This document shows positions 9,666 through 19,606 of a DNA stretch of 64,000 nucleotides, piece after piece; the stretch's first letter is position 1; the number at the start of each line of letters is the position of its first letter. The stretch comes from Ustilago trichophora (taxonomy: Eukaryota > Basidiomycota > Ustilaginomycetes > Ustilaginales > Ustilaginaceae). A program made the position numbers and the translations under genes. The notes under the pieces were generated by a model. The model did no database searches. It worked only from the letters and a program-made list of their open reading frames with translations, and was not told where the DNA came from. The stretch is from positions 1,860,001 to 1,924,000 of the forward strand of contig OOIN01000003.1 in the NCBI GenBank assembly GCA_900323505.1, written 5' to 3'.

Positions 9666-12455
9666 ATGTCAGCTCCACCCCCACCACCCACGCGAACCGT
9701 CGCCGCCGCCTCCTCTTCCACCTCGACCTCCACAGACGCAGAACAAAGCAGATGGAAGCGATGGGGCAAAACAGCCTTCGACAAGTCCATCGTTGTCTCT
9801 GACTGGGCCTCGGGCTATGCCAATTCTGCATCGGCCAAGATGGGCGGTGAGAGATTTTGGCCCAAGAGCAACGATTTCCCCGAAGAGATCGCAAAATGCG
9901 AGCGCATCCTCCGCGCCTTCACTGCCGAAGGCATAGAAGCCAAGCCTGCTGCTTCTTCCACCTCTGGTAGTTCTACCCCTCCCAGCGAGGGCAAAGACGA
10001 AGCTACCGATGACGCAGAAACCGCCACCAAGCCCAAAGAGAGCTTTATGAAGAAGAAACGCAAAGTCTTGCGCAAGATCCCCCCCGCAGTCATCAAACGC
10101 GCTAAAGGAATCATCATCTACACCGCCATGCGATCAGGTATCGCTCCCTTTGGCGGTGCAGGTGGAGCAGGACTCATGCTCGCCCGCTTACCCGATGGCT
10201 CATGGTCGGCGCCTTCCAGCATCACCCCCAACAACCTCGCCGTCGGACTCCTCCTCGGATTCGACATTTTCGACGTCATCCTAGTCGTCAACACCGATCG
10301 AGCTATGCAGTCCTTCAAATCGCACAAGGTCACCCTCGGAGCCGAAACCGCCGTCGCAGCCGGTCCCTTCGGCACGGGCATCAGTGGAGAGATGGGTATC
10401 GATCGATCTCCCGTCTTCTCCTACGTTCGGAGTCGGGGTCTGTATGGTGGAGTCGAAGCTATGGCCCAAGCATTCTTGCATCGATTCGACGAGAATGAAC
10501 GCATCTACTACTGGCCTGGCATCACCGCGGCGGATATTCTGGAAGGGAGAGTTCGTAAGCCGCCCCTCGTAGATCCCCTATACCGTGCGCTGAGGGACGC
10601 AGAAACGGGTGTCGCACAAGGAGACTCGCTCGAACGTACAGTATATGAACCCATTCACGCCCCGCCAAATATCGCCGTGCGTCAATTGCAACAAGAGGAG
10701 AGTGCCGAGCTGTTGCAGGATGGGGAGAGGCTGAAATTGCCACCGACGCCGGAAGAGTTGGAGGCGATGGAAGAAGCGGGGATTCCGGATGAGTTTGATT
10801 TGGAATTAGAGAAGAAGGAAGCGGAAGAAGCGAGGATCAGGGCTGAGCAGGAGAAGAGGGAGATCATGGCTCTGCCACCGCCACCGAAGCATAAGAATGT
10901 GGTGGGGTATTGGGAGAAGAGGGGTTCCACTGTAGGGAGGAAGAGACGTGTTGCTCCTCCGCCGCCGTCGCCGTTAAACAAGGAGGCGGAGGTGGAGGGG
11001 AAGGAGGAGCAGCAGGCAGAGGCCGAGCTGGAACTGATCGATCTAAACGAGCCCGAAAAGCCTCCGCTCCCGGTCCGTAGACCGCAACAGGTGGAAAGTC
11101 TAGCAGATGAGCTGGGAAGAACTAGTCTCGAGGACAACTTTGAAGAGGCCACCGAGGTCGATCTACCTGCCTACCAAGCCGACTCGTCTTCAGCAACCGC
11201 AGCGGCGGCGGATGGCGATCACAAGGCTGAACAGCTCTCCAATTCCTCCCCGCCGCTACCAGCTGGCGCGTTGGACAAATCCTCGGAGGCTGTGCCCCTC
11301 ATCGTCACCGAGCCCATCCACGATTCAGCCTCATCCACAGACCCCAAACCAGCCCTTCCCGCAGATCTCACCTCAGACTCGCTCTCCCGCTCAACATCCC
11401 TCACCCGCCCATCTCGCCCCCCACGCCGTGCACCTCGCGGCAACGCCACCCCTACAACTCCCACCACCCCCTCCAGCCCCACCTTCACCACCACCACCAC
11501 CAAGCCATCACTGCGCCTCTTCTTCGACTGGGACGAAACCATAACCTCCTCAGACACGCTCTCCCTCATCGCCCCTCCCGAATCGCACCAACTTCACGGC
11601 CCCTCTTTTTCGCACTACACCTCGGCCTACCTTTCCGACCTGTCCGAGTTCGAAACCTCCTTTGGTCCGCGTGAGGACTGGCAGACGCAGCTCAAGTTCC
11701 TGGAGCGCATTGACGAGGTAGAACTAGCTTCTGTTGCCCGAGTGGAGGAAGGCGGACTGTTCAAGGGCGTCACTCTCTCCTCGATTCGGGAGAGGGCAGA
11801 AACAGAGGTGCAATTCAGGGAAGGTTGGGAAGCGTTCAACTCGTGGCTTAGTGCCGAGGTTAAGGAAGGAAAGTTGAGCGCCGATGTCATCAGCGTTGGA
11901 TGGAGTGGCGAGTTTATACGGCACGCTCTCTCCACCCAATCCTCCTCGTCCGAGCGTATCCCAAAGGTGTACGCGAACGAAATTGAAATGGATCCCAACA
12001 ACAGTGACGACGTAGCAACAGGCAAGATCACCAAATCTTTACCCCTCTCCCTGCTCACTCTGCAACAAGAGACAGCCCAAGGAAGGGGAGGAATCAGGAC
12101 CGGACTGCACAAGCTGACCGTTATGCAGGCTCTCTCGGACAGCAGTGGAGAAGGGGTCAAGAGGGTTTATGTAGGCGACTCGACGACGGATTTGCCCTGT
12201 TTGGTGGCTGCTGATTTCGGGTTGGTGATGAAGGCGAGGGATCAGTGGGAGGATTCGAGTGTTAGAAAGGTTATCGAGGGGACAAAGCCGCCGGTGAAGA
12301 GGTTGTACGAAGAGTATGAAGAGTTTTTGAAAGCTGATGCGGACGAGAAGGAGCAGGAGGGAGAAGGAGGAGTGCTGGTTAGAGTAGATGACTGGACACA
12401 GGCTTTGGAGGTGATCAAGAAGATTCAAGAGCGAATGACGCCTGCATCGTTGTAA
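9666..12455 (+). CDS. SYLF (Ysc84-type) domain protein fused to a HAD phosphatase
   Basis: A 929-residue intronless fusion. Residues about 20-330 are a SYLF/DUF500 domain of the Ysc84/SH3YL1 type (conserved blocks around PPAVIKRAKGI, FGGAGGAGLML and GLYGGVEAMAQ), known to bind phosphoinositides and, in Ysc84, actin. A Pro/Glu/Ser-rich linker of roughly 280 residues contains short proline runs such as PPPPSPL. From about residue 615 a HAD phosphatase begins: motif I is DWDET with Asp621 and Asp623, and motif IV is GDSTTD at about 837-842; the cap between them is of phosphoserine-phosphatase type. The usual SH3 domain of Ysc84 is absent. The ATG at 9,666 is preceded by CCACC, a good context. 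The reading frame is open throughout, so the fusion is not an annotation join. Likely acts at endocytic membranes; the phosphatase substrate is unknown. Confidence 0.85.
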   Translation: MSAPPPPPTRTVAAASSSTSTSTDAEQSRWKRWGKTAFDKSIVVSDWASGYANSASAKMGGERFWPKSNDFPEEIAKCERILRAFTAEGIEAKPAASSTSGSSTPPSEGKDEATDDAETATKPKESFMKKKRKVLRKIPPAVIKRAKGIIIYTAMRSGIAPFGGAGGAGLMLARLPDGSWSAPSSITPNNLAVGLLLGFDIFDVILVVNTDRAMQSFKSHKVTLGAETAVAAGPFGTGISGEMGIDRSPVFSYVRSRGLYGGVEAMAQAFLHRFDENERIYYWPGITAADILEGRVRKPPLVDPLYRALRDAETGVAQGDSLERTVYEPIHAPPNIAVRQLQQEESAELLQDGERLKLPPTPEELEAMEEAGIPDEFDLELEKKEAEEARIRAEQEKREIMALPPPPKHKNVVGYWEKRGSTVGRKRRVAPPPPSPLNKEAEVEGKEEQQAEAELELIDLNEPEKPPLPVRRPQQVESLADELGRTSLEDNFEEATEVDLPAYQADSSSATAAAADGDHKAEQLSNSSPPLPAGALDKSSEAVPLIVTEPIHDSASSTDPKPALPADLTSDSLSRSTSLTRPSRPPRRAPRGNATPTTPTTPSSPTFTTTTTKPSLRLFFDWDETITSSDTLSLIAPPESHQLHGPSFSHYTSAYLSDLSEFETSFGPREDWQTQLKFLERIDEVELASVARVEEGGLFKGVTLSSIRERAETEVQFREGWEAFNSWLSAEVKEGKLSADVISVGWSGEFIRHALSTQSSSSERIPKVYANEIEMDPNNSDDVATGKITKSLPLSLLTLQQETAQGRGGIRTGLHKLTVMQALSDSSGEGVKRVYVGDSTTDLPCLVAADFGLVMKARDQWEDSSVRKVIEGTKPPVKRLYEEYEEFLKADADEKEQEGEGGVLVRVDDWTQALEVIKKIQERMTPASL

Positions 12456-12548
12456 GGCAAGATACTCGTACACACTTGATACACATGCCACCTTCAGACG
12501 AAGTCTCTGCGAGGTTTTATCGAATGCATACATTGCACGAGGTTCAAT

Positions 12549-14252
12549 TCAATGATGAAGACCGAGCTTGGAAAGTAGCGCTTTGCCTTTACCCATCTTG
12601 TCCTGCTGTTGCGATTGTTGGCTGTCGCCCTGCTGCTGAGGTTGCGAATGTGCTGGGGAGGTAGGCCGACTGGGGAGAGCAGGTTTGGTGGGGAAATTTA
12701 ATCTGGTTTGGCTACCGCTTTCCTCTACGCTAGATGCCGCAGTGTTGGAAACAGAAGCTGGGTATGGATCATCTAGCTTCTTCGGCTCCAATTCGCCGAT
12801 GCGCTCCTTGGGCAGGATGATCTTGAGCTTGCTAGGCGGCTTGTAGGGCGCTGAGGAAGGTCGAGGGCTAGAAGATGCGGGTGGAGGGTTCGAAGAGGTA
12901 CCGGGCGAAGGAGGATCGAGCTTGATGATGCGTCGCCTTGGTGCTGCGTCAGCCGGCGATGTAGCAGGCGCAGACATCTGCTGCTGGTGCGCTTCCTCAT
13001 CGAGCGTTTGAACATACTGATACAGCTCATCCTCCACCCCACTCGCATTTGCAGGCCGACCATAAACCGTGCCTTTTGCGTCATCGGGCAGACGATAGTA
13101 CGCTGCTTTGATGGCGGCAGCGATCTGAACCAGCTTTGGTGTGGTTTCGACCGAATCGGAGAGCAATGCAATGAGGTACATCGACTGTCCTTGCCCATCA
13201 CATCGAAGCAGCCTGATGGCATGTTGAACATATTCGTCGATCGAGCCCCACTTGGACACAAGCATCTCATTGGGCTCGAGATTGGCGATGCGGTCGAGAC
13301 TTGCGACGTCCGATGACTCGCTTGGATTACGTGGTAGTCTAGGGGCCTCGCCAGCCTGTGTTGCCGCAGCTGCTGAATGGCCGGGAGACCTTGCTTGGTT
13401 TGCCTGATGGCGAAGTTCAGCTTCCTGCCATGCAGAGCTGAATCCTTGCGTGCTGAGATCGGTCGGGAGACCACTGCTGCAGATGTAGAGATTGCGTTCA
13501 CCGCGAGATGCAATCTTTTCATCGTACTCTTGATCAAGCAGAGCACTTAGCGTCATCACAAGTGCCACTTCGAGACCTTTCTTGTCCTGGACGTCTAGGC
13601 GATTGATGTTGTAGTCCATGAGCTGCAAGGTGCCTGGTTTGCCTTTGGCTGCAGGAGGCCGATATTGCGCGGCCAGGACGCTTGGATCCGGTTTGCGGAT
13701 GACTTCGCAGACATAGGCCGATTGAGTAGACGAGCCTCGGGACGGTCCTCCCTCGCGTTTCCATGAGAACTCTTCGGCATGCTGGGAGGTGTCGCTGAAA
13801 TGAAAGCGCCAGGCCTGCTGGAAAGTCATGCTGCGCTTTTCGAGCTCGATCTCGCTGTCAGGGTTGTAGAGTTGGATTGACTTCTTCTTTGTAGAGGTGT
13901 ACGACTGTGAGATGGAAGCGAGGAGGCAGTCGTTGATGAGCCCATCGAGTAGAATGGTGCTATACTGTGTGTGGTTGGTGGCTCGTACGCGAGTGTAGCT
14001 GGGCGTCTGCTTGGAAAAGTCGTTGGACTCTAGAGCCAGAGCACGCTGTGCGGCAACATCGGGAATCGTGCCAGTGAAGGGAGTTGGTTTGGAGCTGCCA
14101 CCGGATGAGACGTCGCCATTCGTGTCTTTTGATGGCACTGGAGGTGCTACGCTGCTGCTTGGCCCAGCAGAAGTAGGATAGATGTCGACGATCCACGGCT
14201 CATTCCTTCTTCGCACGAAATGCAGGGTGAAGAGCGCTGCATCGAGGGCCAT
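12549..14252 (-). CDS. Conserved-looking protein of unknown function
   Basis: I do not recognise this 567-residue protein. The N-terminal 330 residues look folded (mixed hydrophobic pattern, with blocks like TFQQAWRFHF and QLMDYNINRLDVQ), while residues from about 400 on are rich in Pro, Ser and Gln with several PPS repeats and end in a short basic amphipathic stretch (GKGKALLSKLGLHH) that could touch membranes. There are no signal peptide and no membrane segments. The start codon has A at -3. It is transcribed away from the small mitochondrial gene at 14,682, with 429 bases between them serving both. Good codon structure over 1.7 kb supports a real gene. Confidence 0.75.
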   Translation of the reverse strand: MALDAALFTLHFVRRRNEPWIVDIYPTSAGPSSSVAPPVPSKDTNGDVSSGGSSKPTPFTGTIPDVAAQRALALESNDFSKQTPSYTRVRATNHTQYSTILLDGLINDCLLASISQSYTSTKKKSIQLYNPDSEIELEKRSMTFQQAWRFHFSDTSQHAEEFSWKREGGPSRGSSTQSAYVCEVIRKPDPSVLAAQYRPPAAKGKPGTLQLMDYNINRLDVQDKKGLEVALVMTLSALLDQEYDEKIASRGERNLYICSSGLPTDLSTQGFSSAWQEAELRHQANQARSPGHSAAAATQAGEAPRLPRNPSESSDVASLDRIANLEPNEMLVSKWGSIDEYVQHAIRLLRCDGQGQSMYLIALLSDSVETTPKLVQIAAAIKAAYYRLPDDAKGTVYGRPANASGVEDELYQYVQTLDEEAHQQQMSAPATSPADAAPRRRIIKLDPPSPGTSSNPPPASSSPRPSSAPYKPPSKLKIILPKERIGELEPKKLDDPYPASVSNTAASSVEESGSQTRLNFPTKPALPSRPTSPAHSQPQQQGDSQQSQQQDKMGKGKALLSKLGLHH

Positions 14253-14681
14253 CGTCGTTCGTCTAGACGAGGATATCAGAAATTGAGCAGATCGATGCGG
14301 GATTGTCCGGAAAGGGTACTGATGTAGTAGATGGTGGTGGTGGGTTTGATACAGGCTTGAACGAGAGCTCGACGTTAGTAGGTTGTGGCCAAAGTTACGC
14401 CAAAGTGAACCAAGCCCACACGAGCCGGGATTTCAGGGTCCAACGTTGAAATGCTGTGTTTCGTGCATATGCAGCACAGCCCAACACTCGTTCTTTCCGT
14501 GGAGATATTTTGTTCGGACCTGTGCTTCTACCGGCCTAACATTCTGAGGAAATTTCTTCCTCCACCTGTCTCTCGCTCCAAAAAAGGTTCTCGCCCTGAC
14601 ACTGTGACCACCAAAGCAGCCTTCCTCATCGTATACAATCACCCTCTGGCCCCACAATCGGTAGCTGGTCATTGATACAAG
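14253..14681. other. Shared promoter region between divergent genes
   Basis: 429 bases between two divergently transcribed start codons. I see no clear TATA element or conserved motif, and no gene. Confidence 0.5.
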
Positions 14682-15314
14682 ATGCTGTCATTCACAATAG
14701 CAACGAGATCGACAATCTCGCCTCTACGAATGATCGCAGTACGCAGGCTCAACTCGACCAGCTCAGTCAACGCGGCTCCTCGCCCTGCACCAAAATCAAA
14801 GGGACAAGGCTTGAATCAGCCCAAGTACATCTTTTGGGGGTAAGCATCATCTGTCTGTCCATATCTATGCCATATATAAAGTGCTGACTCCATCATCTCC
14901 TCGACAATGTTTGCAACAGCTGGACAGCGCTGATCTTTGTAGCAGGCTACGGCTACTTCACCGTCAAGGCGAACAACACCGCCAAGAAGCGCGAGTTTAT
15001 GATTAGGCAAGGTCAGGAATTACAGCAGCGAAATGCAGCGCTGGCTGAAGATGGACAGCCTCCAGCGAATGCGCCGCCCGTCCGTAAGTATCATATGGTT
15101 CTGCCTTGGAAAGAAAAGGGAAAGTTCAGTGAAGTGAGATGGTAGATTCTGACACTCTTACGCTTTCTTTGAGGGCGTTGGGCTGGGAACTGCAGTCATG
15201 TCGTCAGGTAGCCAGGAGAAGTACGCACAGTCGCCATTGCAGAGTCTTGCAGCTGCATTCAACAGGCAAACAACACAGCGCTCTCGTAACCCTACCAACG
15301 CCAACTCGGAATAG
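14682..15314 (+). CDS. Small mitochondrial single-pass membrane protein, three exons
   Basis: Built from three exons, 14,682-14,839, 14,920-15,083 and 15,196-15,314, with introns of 80 and 112 bases (donors GTAAGC and GTAAGT, acceptors ACAG and GCAG). Splicing keeps one frame and gives 146 residues. Residues 1-40 are rich in Arg, Ser and Thr with no acidic residues, typical of a mitochondrial presequence. A single hydrophobic segment follows (about 48-67, starting PKYIFWGWTALIFVAGYGYF) and then a charged helix (VKANNTAKKREFMIRQGQEL) and a polar tail. The function is unknown; small inner-membrane assembly or respiratory accessory proteins have this layout. None of the exons is long enough to stand out alone, so the gene is easy to miss. 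Confidence 0.7.
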
Positions 15315-15753
15315 GTCCAGACTGCCCTCGTCCCGCTCAGTGTTTGGGTCGGTCTGCATCCTTTGTACTTTTGCAACTCGAATATGTACCACTGTCACCG
15401 CTCATGCCGCTCACACAGTCCGACAGTAGTACGATGTGGTGTGCTCTACTATGCCTGGACGCGATCGTGAGGGTCGAGGGCGTGCCGCCAAAAGATTACC
15501 CGATCTTACCCCCGATGCGAGTTGATACTTGCCAAGCCGGGAATTTCACATTCTTAACCGGCCGCGGCTTGAAAACCTGCCCGAAGACCGCGCACCTACA
15601 CCTTAGTGTCTCGCTTTCCCCACAAATGCTCGCTTCCCGGTTCAACAAGCACACACACACAACTCTTCATCCTCGCCACTTTCTCTACTTCTTCCTTCAG
15701 CACCCATACACTCCTCGTACCTTTGCAGCTCCAGCTCGCCATTTCCTTTCAAG
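15315..15753. other. Intergenic region
   Basis: No gene seen. The right half is C/T-rich leader sequence with CA-rich tracts before the isomerase start. Confidence 0.5.
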
Positions 15754-16793
15754 ATGTCGTTCCCTCAACCCTATGCAGGCTACCCAGACGCCAAATACCA
15801 CAAGCTCACCTTGGCAGCCGAAGGCGTTCTTCTTCTTGCCTTCAATCGACCCCCCGTCAATGCTTGGATCGACCCCAAGTGGCAGGAGTTGACCCAGATC
15901 CTTCGCAAAGCACGCGATGATCCCGACGTCTCCGCCATTGTAGTCGCCGGTGAAGGACGCTGTTTCACCGCCGGTCTGGATCTCAACGAGCAATCTCTTG
16001 CCGCTGTCCTTGCCGAAGCACCCGATGCCGCCCGCAAAGCTTTCGCCATGCGCTCCCACTTGCGCGACTTCCAGGAGGCAATCAGCTGGTTCGAGCACGT
16101 GGAGAAGCCCGTCATTGCCGCTGCTCATGGTGTCGCCTTCGGCTTGGCGATCGATATCATGAGCGCCTGCGATATCAGATACGCCACCAAGGATACCAGA
16201 TTTAGCATCAAGGAGGTCGACGCTGGTCTGGCAGCTGACATTGGTACCTTGCAGAGGTTCCCCAAGATCGTTGGAAATGACTCTCTGGCTAGGGAGCTCT
16301 GCTATACCGCGAGGGAATTCAATGCCGCAGAGGCTAGGGAGATTGGCTTCTTGAGTAAGGTCGTCGACGGTGGACGTGAAGCTGTCGTTGGTAAGTGTTT
16401 CGCCCCCGAACAAGAACCACACCGTTGCGTCTTCCTACTCACTCTCTTTGAACTTTGTGCTGGAATACAGCTGCTGCCGTCAAGACTGCAACCGAAATTG
16501 CCTCCAAGGCTCCCGTCGCCGTTCGAGGCACCAAGATTTACCTCCTTCACGGCCGCGACCACAGGTAAGTCCACTTTTCTGCAATTTACCAGCAGTCATC
16601 CGTCACAGACCTTCTGCTGACATCCTTCCTATCTTTTGACGCTAACGCACTGCTTTCTATCGGGGCTCGTAGTGTCGAAGAGGGCCTCAAGTACACCCAG
16701 GCGCTCAACTCGGCCCTTCTCCAGTCCGACGATATGCCCGTGGCCATGCTGGCCGTTATGCAGAAACAGACGCCCAAATTTGCCAAGCTCTGA
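15754..16793 (+). CDS. Peroxisomal delta(3,5)-delta(2,4)-dienoyl-CoA isomerase-like crotonase
   Basis: Three exons, 15,754-16,390, 16,471-16,564 and 16,673-16,793, give 283 residues. The crotonase fold is clear: oxyanion-hole segments GRCFTAGLDL and AAHGVAFGLAID, then KEVDAGLAADIGTLQRFPK with Glu154 and Asp162, the acidic pair used by dienoyl-CoA isomerases (ECH1/Dci1 type) rather than a standard hydratase arrangement. After splicing the protein ends in Ala-Lys-Leu, a good PTS1 signal, so it should work in peroxisomal beta-oxidation of unsaturated fatty acids. The unspliced frame runs on into intron 1 and loses both the C-terminal helices and the PTS1. Intron sizes are 80 and 108 bases. The alternative is a related peroxisomal enoyl-CoA hydratase/isomerase. 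Confidence 0.87.
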
Positions 16794-17115
16794 GTTGGGC
16801 CCGTTGCACAGTATGATCGCAATACAATGCAGATGATACGTCTTGGCTCCTGTTCTGATCCGAATCATTGTCCTTGTCGTTGTGTAGAAGACTGTGAACA
16901 TGATCAGAGGTATGAGCACGAGTGAGGGCGTAAGCGTGTCGCTACGATAGGTGTAGTTTTGCTCCACATGAAACGCCAACTTCACGCGAGAACGGACCCT
17001 GTTGATGAAATTGCGCGCCGTTTTTGTGATTTCACTTCTTCCTCTTCGACCTTCTCTCCATTTCACCATCTCCTCTGCACCCTATCCTGCACATCACCGG
17101 CTCCGCTCGACCATC
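16794..17115. other. Intergenic region
   Basis: No gene seen; 3' flank of the isomerase and C/T-rich leader of the PWI protein gene. Confidence 0.5.
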
Positions 17116-18366
17116 ATGGGCGATTCATCCTACAAAGGTGTCTCGGCAGCCCGAGACTCCCGCTTCACCAACAAACAGACCGTCCTCCTCCGCAAGCTCA
17201 AGTTCCCGCCTCACTTTGACGTCAAGGTCGACATGCGCAAAGTGGAGCTCTCCGTCATGAAGCCCTGGATTGCACGTCGCATCACCGAATTGTTGGGCTT
17301 CGAAGATGATGTCGTTCTCGAGTATGCCAGTGGAATGTTGGAGGAGGATCGGTTCCCAGATCCGAAAAAAGTTCAGATCCAGCTTATGGGGTTTTTGGAG
17401 GGCAAGACAGCAGAGTTCATGAGTGAGCTTTGGGAGTTGTTGATCTCTGCACAGGATAGTCCGGGAGGAGTGCCGAAACGGTTTGTAGAGGAGAAGAAGG
17501 AGGAGCTGCGGCTGAAGAGGGAGGAAGGGGAGAGAGTGGTTAGGGAGGCTAGGGAGAGGGCACAGCGAGCTGCCGAGGCTGCAGGTGATTCTACCGGTAG
17601 GAAGCGGTCGAGATGGGACGCTGCTCCACCAACGACGTCATCAGCCTCTAACGGCGACACGCGTCCACCAGCGTACGGTGCCGGCCGCAACAACGACGAC
17701 TTTCGTCGCAGAGAAACACGAGATGATCCAACCAGAAGCGAATGGAACCGTCGACGCAACCCTTCTTTTCGCGATCGCAGTGGCAACACAACCGACCGAA
17801 GCAGAGATTCTGGCTGGGGCGCGCGCGCACCTCATCAAGGAGATTCATACAGACCTTCAACACGACGCTCTCCATCTCCTCCTCCTCTTCCGTCACGACG
17901 GGATCGTCGCAGATCTCCCTCTCCCGTTATTCCACCACCGCGTGAATCGCGCTCACGTTCCCGTTCGGTGACTCCAGACTACCGGGAAAAGATCCGCAAA
18001 GAACGTCCTTCAAGAAGAGAGGTGGTGGAAGAGGATGCGTATGATCGTGATGCCAGGCGCACGCATCGCAGGGAGGAGAAGGACAAGGATTCTTATGGTC
18101 GCGATCGCGAGAGGAGGAGAGATCACAGATCGGCGAGGAGGGACGAAGAGCAGGTGGAGGATGCGTATGAGCGGGATGCTAGACGAGCTGCACCGCGCGA
18201 CGAAGACGGTTCAGACGACGAATCGAAAGTCAACCATCACAAGCAGAAGAGGTCGAGGAGAGACGAAGATGATCAAGATGCAAAGAAGGAGGAGGAGAAG
18301 CAACGAGAAAAAGAGCTAAGGGACAAGTTGATGCGTGCCAAAAGTTCGAAGGGATCCAGACGCTGA
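17116..18366 (+). CDS. PWI-domain SR-related splicing factor (SRRM1/SRm160-like)
   Basis: A 416-residue protein with an N-terminal PWI domain (about residues 26-113, including the signature MKPWIARRITELLGFEDD), the RNA/DNA-binding fold of the SRRM1 splicing coactivator. After a charged coiled coil (about 115-160, Glu/Arg rich) comes an RS-like tail with SPSP, RSRSRS and repeated RD/RE/DR dipeptides. Two imperfect copies of an EDAYxRDARR unit occur near residues 308 and 351, so part of the tail arose by internal duplication. It probably acts in the nucleus in pre-mRNA splicing or 3' end processing. The ATG at 17,116 (ACCATCATGG) is chosen over an in-frame ATG 114 bases upstream, because every SRRM1 relative begins close to the PWI domain. 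Confidence 0.88.
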   Translation: MGDSSYKGVSAARDSRFTNKQTVLLRKLKFPPHFDVKVDMRKVELSVMKPWIARRITELLGFEDDVVLEYASGMLEEDRFPDPKKVQIQLMGFLEGKTAEFMSELWELLISAQDSPGGVPKRFVEEKKEELRLKREEGERVVREARERAQRAAEAAGDSTGRKRSRWDAAPPTTSSASNGDTRPPAYGAGRNNDDFRRRETRDDPTRSEWNRRRNPSFRDRSGNTTDRSRDSGWGARAPHQGDSYRPSTRRSPSPPPLPSRRDRRRSPSPVIPPPRESRSRSRSVTPDYREKIRKERPSRREVVEEDAYDRDARRTHRREEKDKDSYGRDRERRRDHRSARRDEEQVEDAYERDARRAAPRDEDGSDDESKVNHHKQKRSRRDEDDQDAKKEEEKQREKELRDKLMRAKSSKGSRR

Positions 18367-18474
18367 AAGTTCACGGCGAAATTGCTAGCACTCCGGAAAC
18401 ATTCTTCTTTGTGTCTGTGTCTATCTGCGTGTGTGGTATAAGTTTGATCAGTAAGAAGTACAATGCACTGAAGT

Positions 18475-19314
18475 TTAGACTCGATGCAAGGTATATATGT
18501 AATGGTTGAGCACGGGAGCGTTGGGATCGGATGATTCCACCGGCACCGGAGTCTTGTTCATTTCCTTCCATGGCCATGCTGACCTCGCATCTTGATCCAT
18601 GACATCTTCCCATCGATGTGAGCTGTAACTGTGACACAACCATATGCCTCCCTTTTGCACCACCGCTCCGAGATGTACACCAAGAATCTGCGTTGTTGCT
18701 ACACCTTGGTCTTGCTTTTCGAAGCTAGTTCTTCCGAGCTCGACCAGGTCTGGATGGTACTTGGCCGCCTTGGACGCTGCGAGGGAGGAAAATGGTACAT
18801 CTTCACCAGTCGATATTGAGTCGGTTGTACTCTTATCCAGCACCACATCGAACCCTCCCTCATCCCCTTTCGCTTTCAACATCGTTCGAACCTCTGACCA
18901 ATCAAGCAGATTCAACACATGATACTGCATCAACTTTTCCTCGCCATCTTCTCCTATTTCCTGCAGGAAATCTCGTTCGGTATTGCGTTGGAATGCAACG
19001 CTTTTGGGCGAAAAATCGACGTTGACCACTTGCTTCGCTCTCTCCTTCCAATCTGCTGGTGAATGCTGACGCCAGTATCTAAGCAGATCCAGTGAGAGCT
19101 TCGAGGTTCCCACGCCAATATGCAGTACTCGGATAGGCGGGGAACGCAGCAGAACCGAAGAGGGCAGCAAAGAGACTAGCGAGGTGGAAGAGGAAAGCCA
19201 TTCGAATCCACACACTTCTCGTGGGTCTGTAGTGAAGCGTGTTTCCGAATATGCAAGATCATCGTAGGATAGACCCGCTGAAGGGGCTTTGTGTGGCCGT
19301 GAAGTGCCGGTCAT
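18475..19314 (-). CDS. Class I SAM-dependent methyltransferase, METTL13/EEF1AKMT-like
   Basis: A 279-residue protein with Rossmann methyltransferase motifs: motif I VLHIGVGTSKLS, a post-I acidic strand VVNVDFS, and FDVVLDKSTTDSI, which matches the DVVLDKGTLDA block of the METTL13/EEF1A lysine methyltransferase group. A protein-lysine substrate is therefore plausible but not proved. I start at the ATG at 19,314 (MTGTSRPHKAP); an in-frame ATG at 19,398 would add 28 residues with no similarity to expected N-termini and could be leader sequence. The gene is convergent with the PWI protein gene, with 108 bases between their stop codons. Confidence 0.78.
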   Translation of the reverse strand: MTGTSRPHKAPSAGLSYDDLAYSETRFTTDPREVCGFEWLSSSTSLVSLLPSSVLLRSPPIRVLHIGVGTSKLSLDLLRYWRQHSPADWKERAKQVVNVDFSPKSVAFQRNTERDFLQEIGEDGEEKLMQYHVLNLLDWSEVRTMLKAKGDEGGFDVVLDKSTTDSISTGEDVPFSSLAASKAAKYHPDLVELGRTSFEKQDQGVATTQILGVHLGAVVQKGGIWLCHSYSSHRWEDVMDQDARSAWPWKEMNKTPVPVESSDPNAPVLNHYIYTLHRV

Positions 19315-19606
19315 GGCTTGTATCTTGCTAAAGCTGAGAGATTGGAGAATGAAACAAGGATGATCGTAGCAAGGCTGGATGGTTTTTCTGAAGTGCAAAA
19401 GAAAGGATCTGTTCAGGGTCCAATCTCATTTCTTCGCAACATCTTGCGAAATTCATTCCCGCGGCACAATCTTTGCCCACTCAGTCAATTCATCCGTTCC
19501 ACATCATCCAAGTATCGCTCCACGATGACATCGTGTAGTGCATATGCTTTGTCTAGAGTCTACGTAGAATAGAAATACATTCCTTCCGTGCATCTCACGT
19601 CATTTC

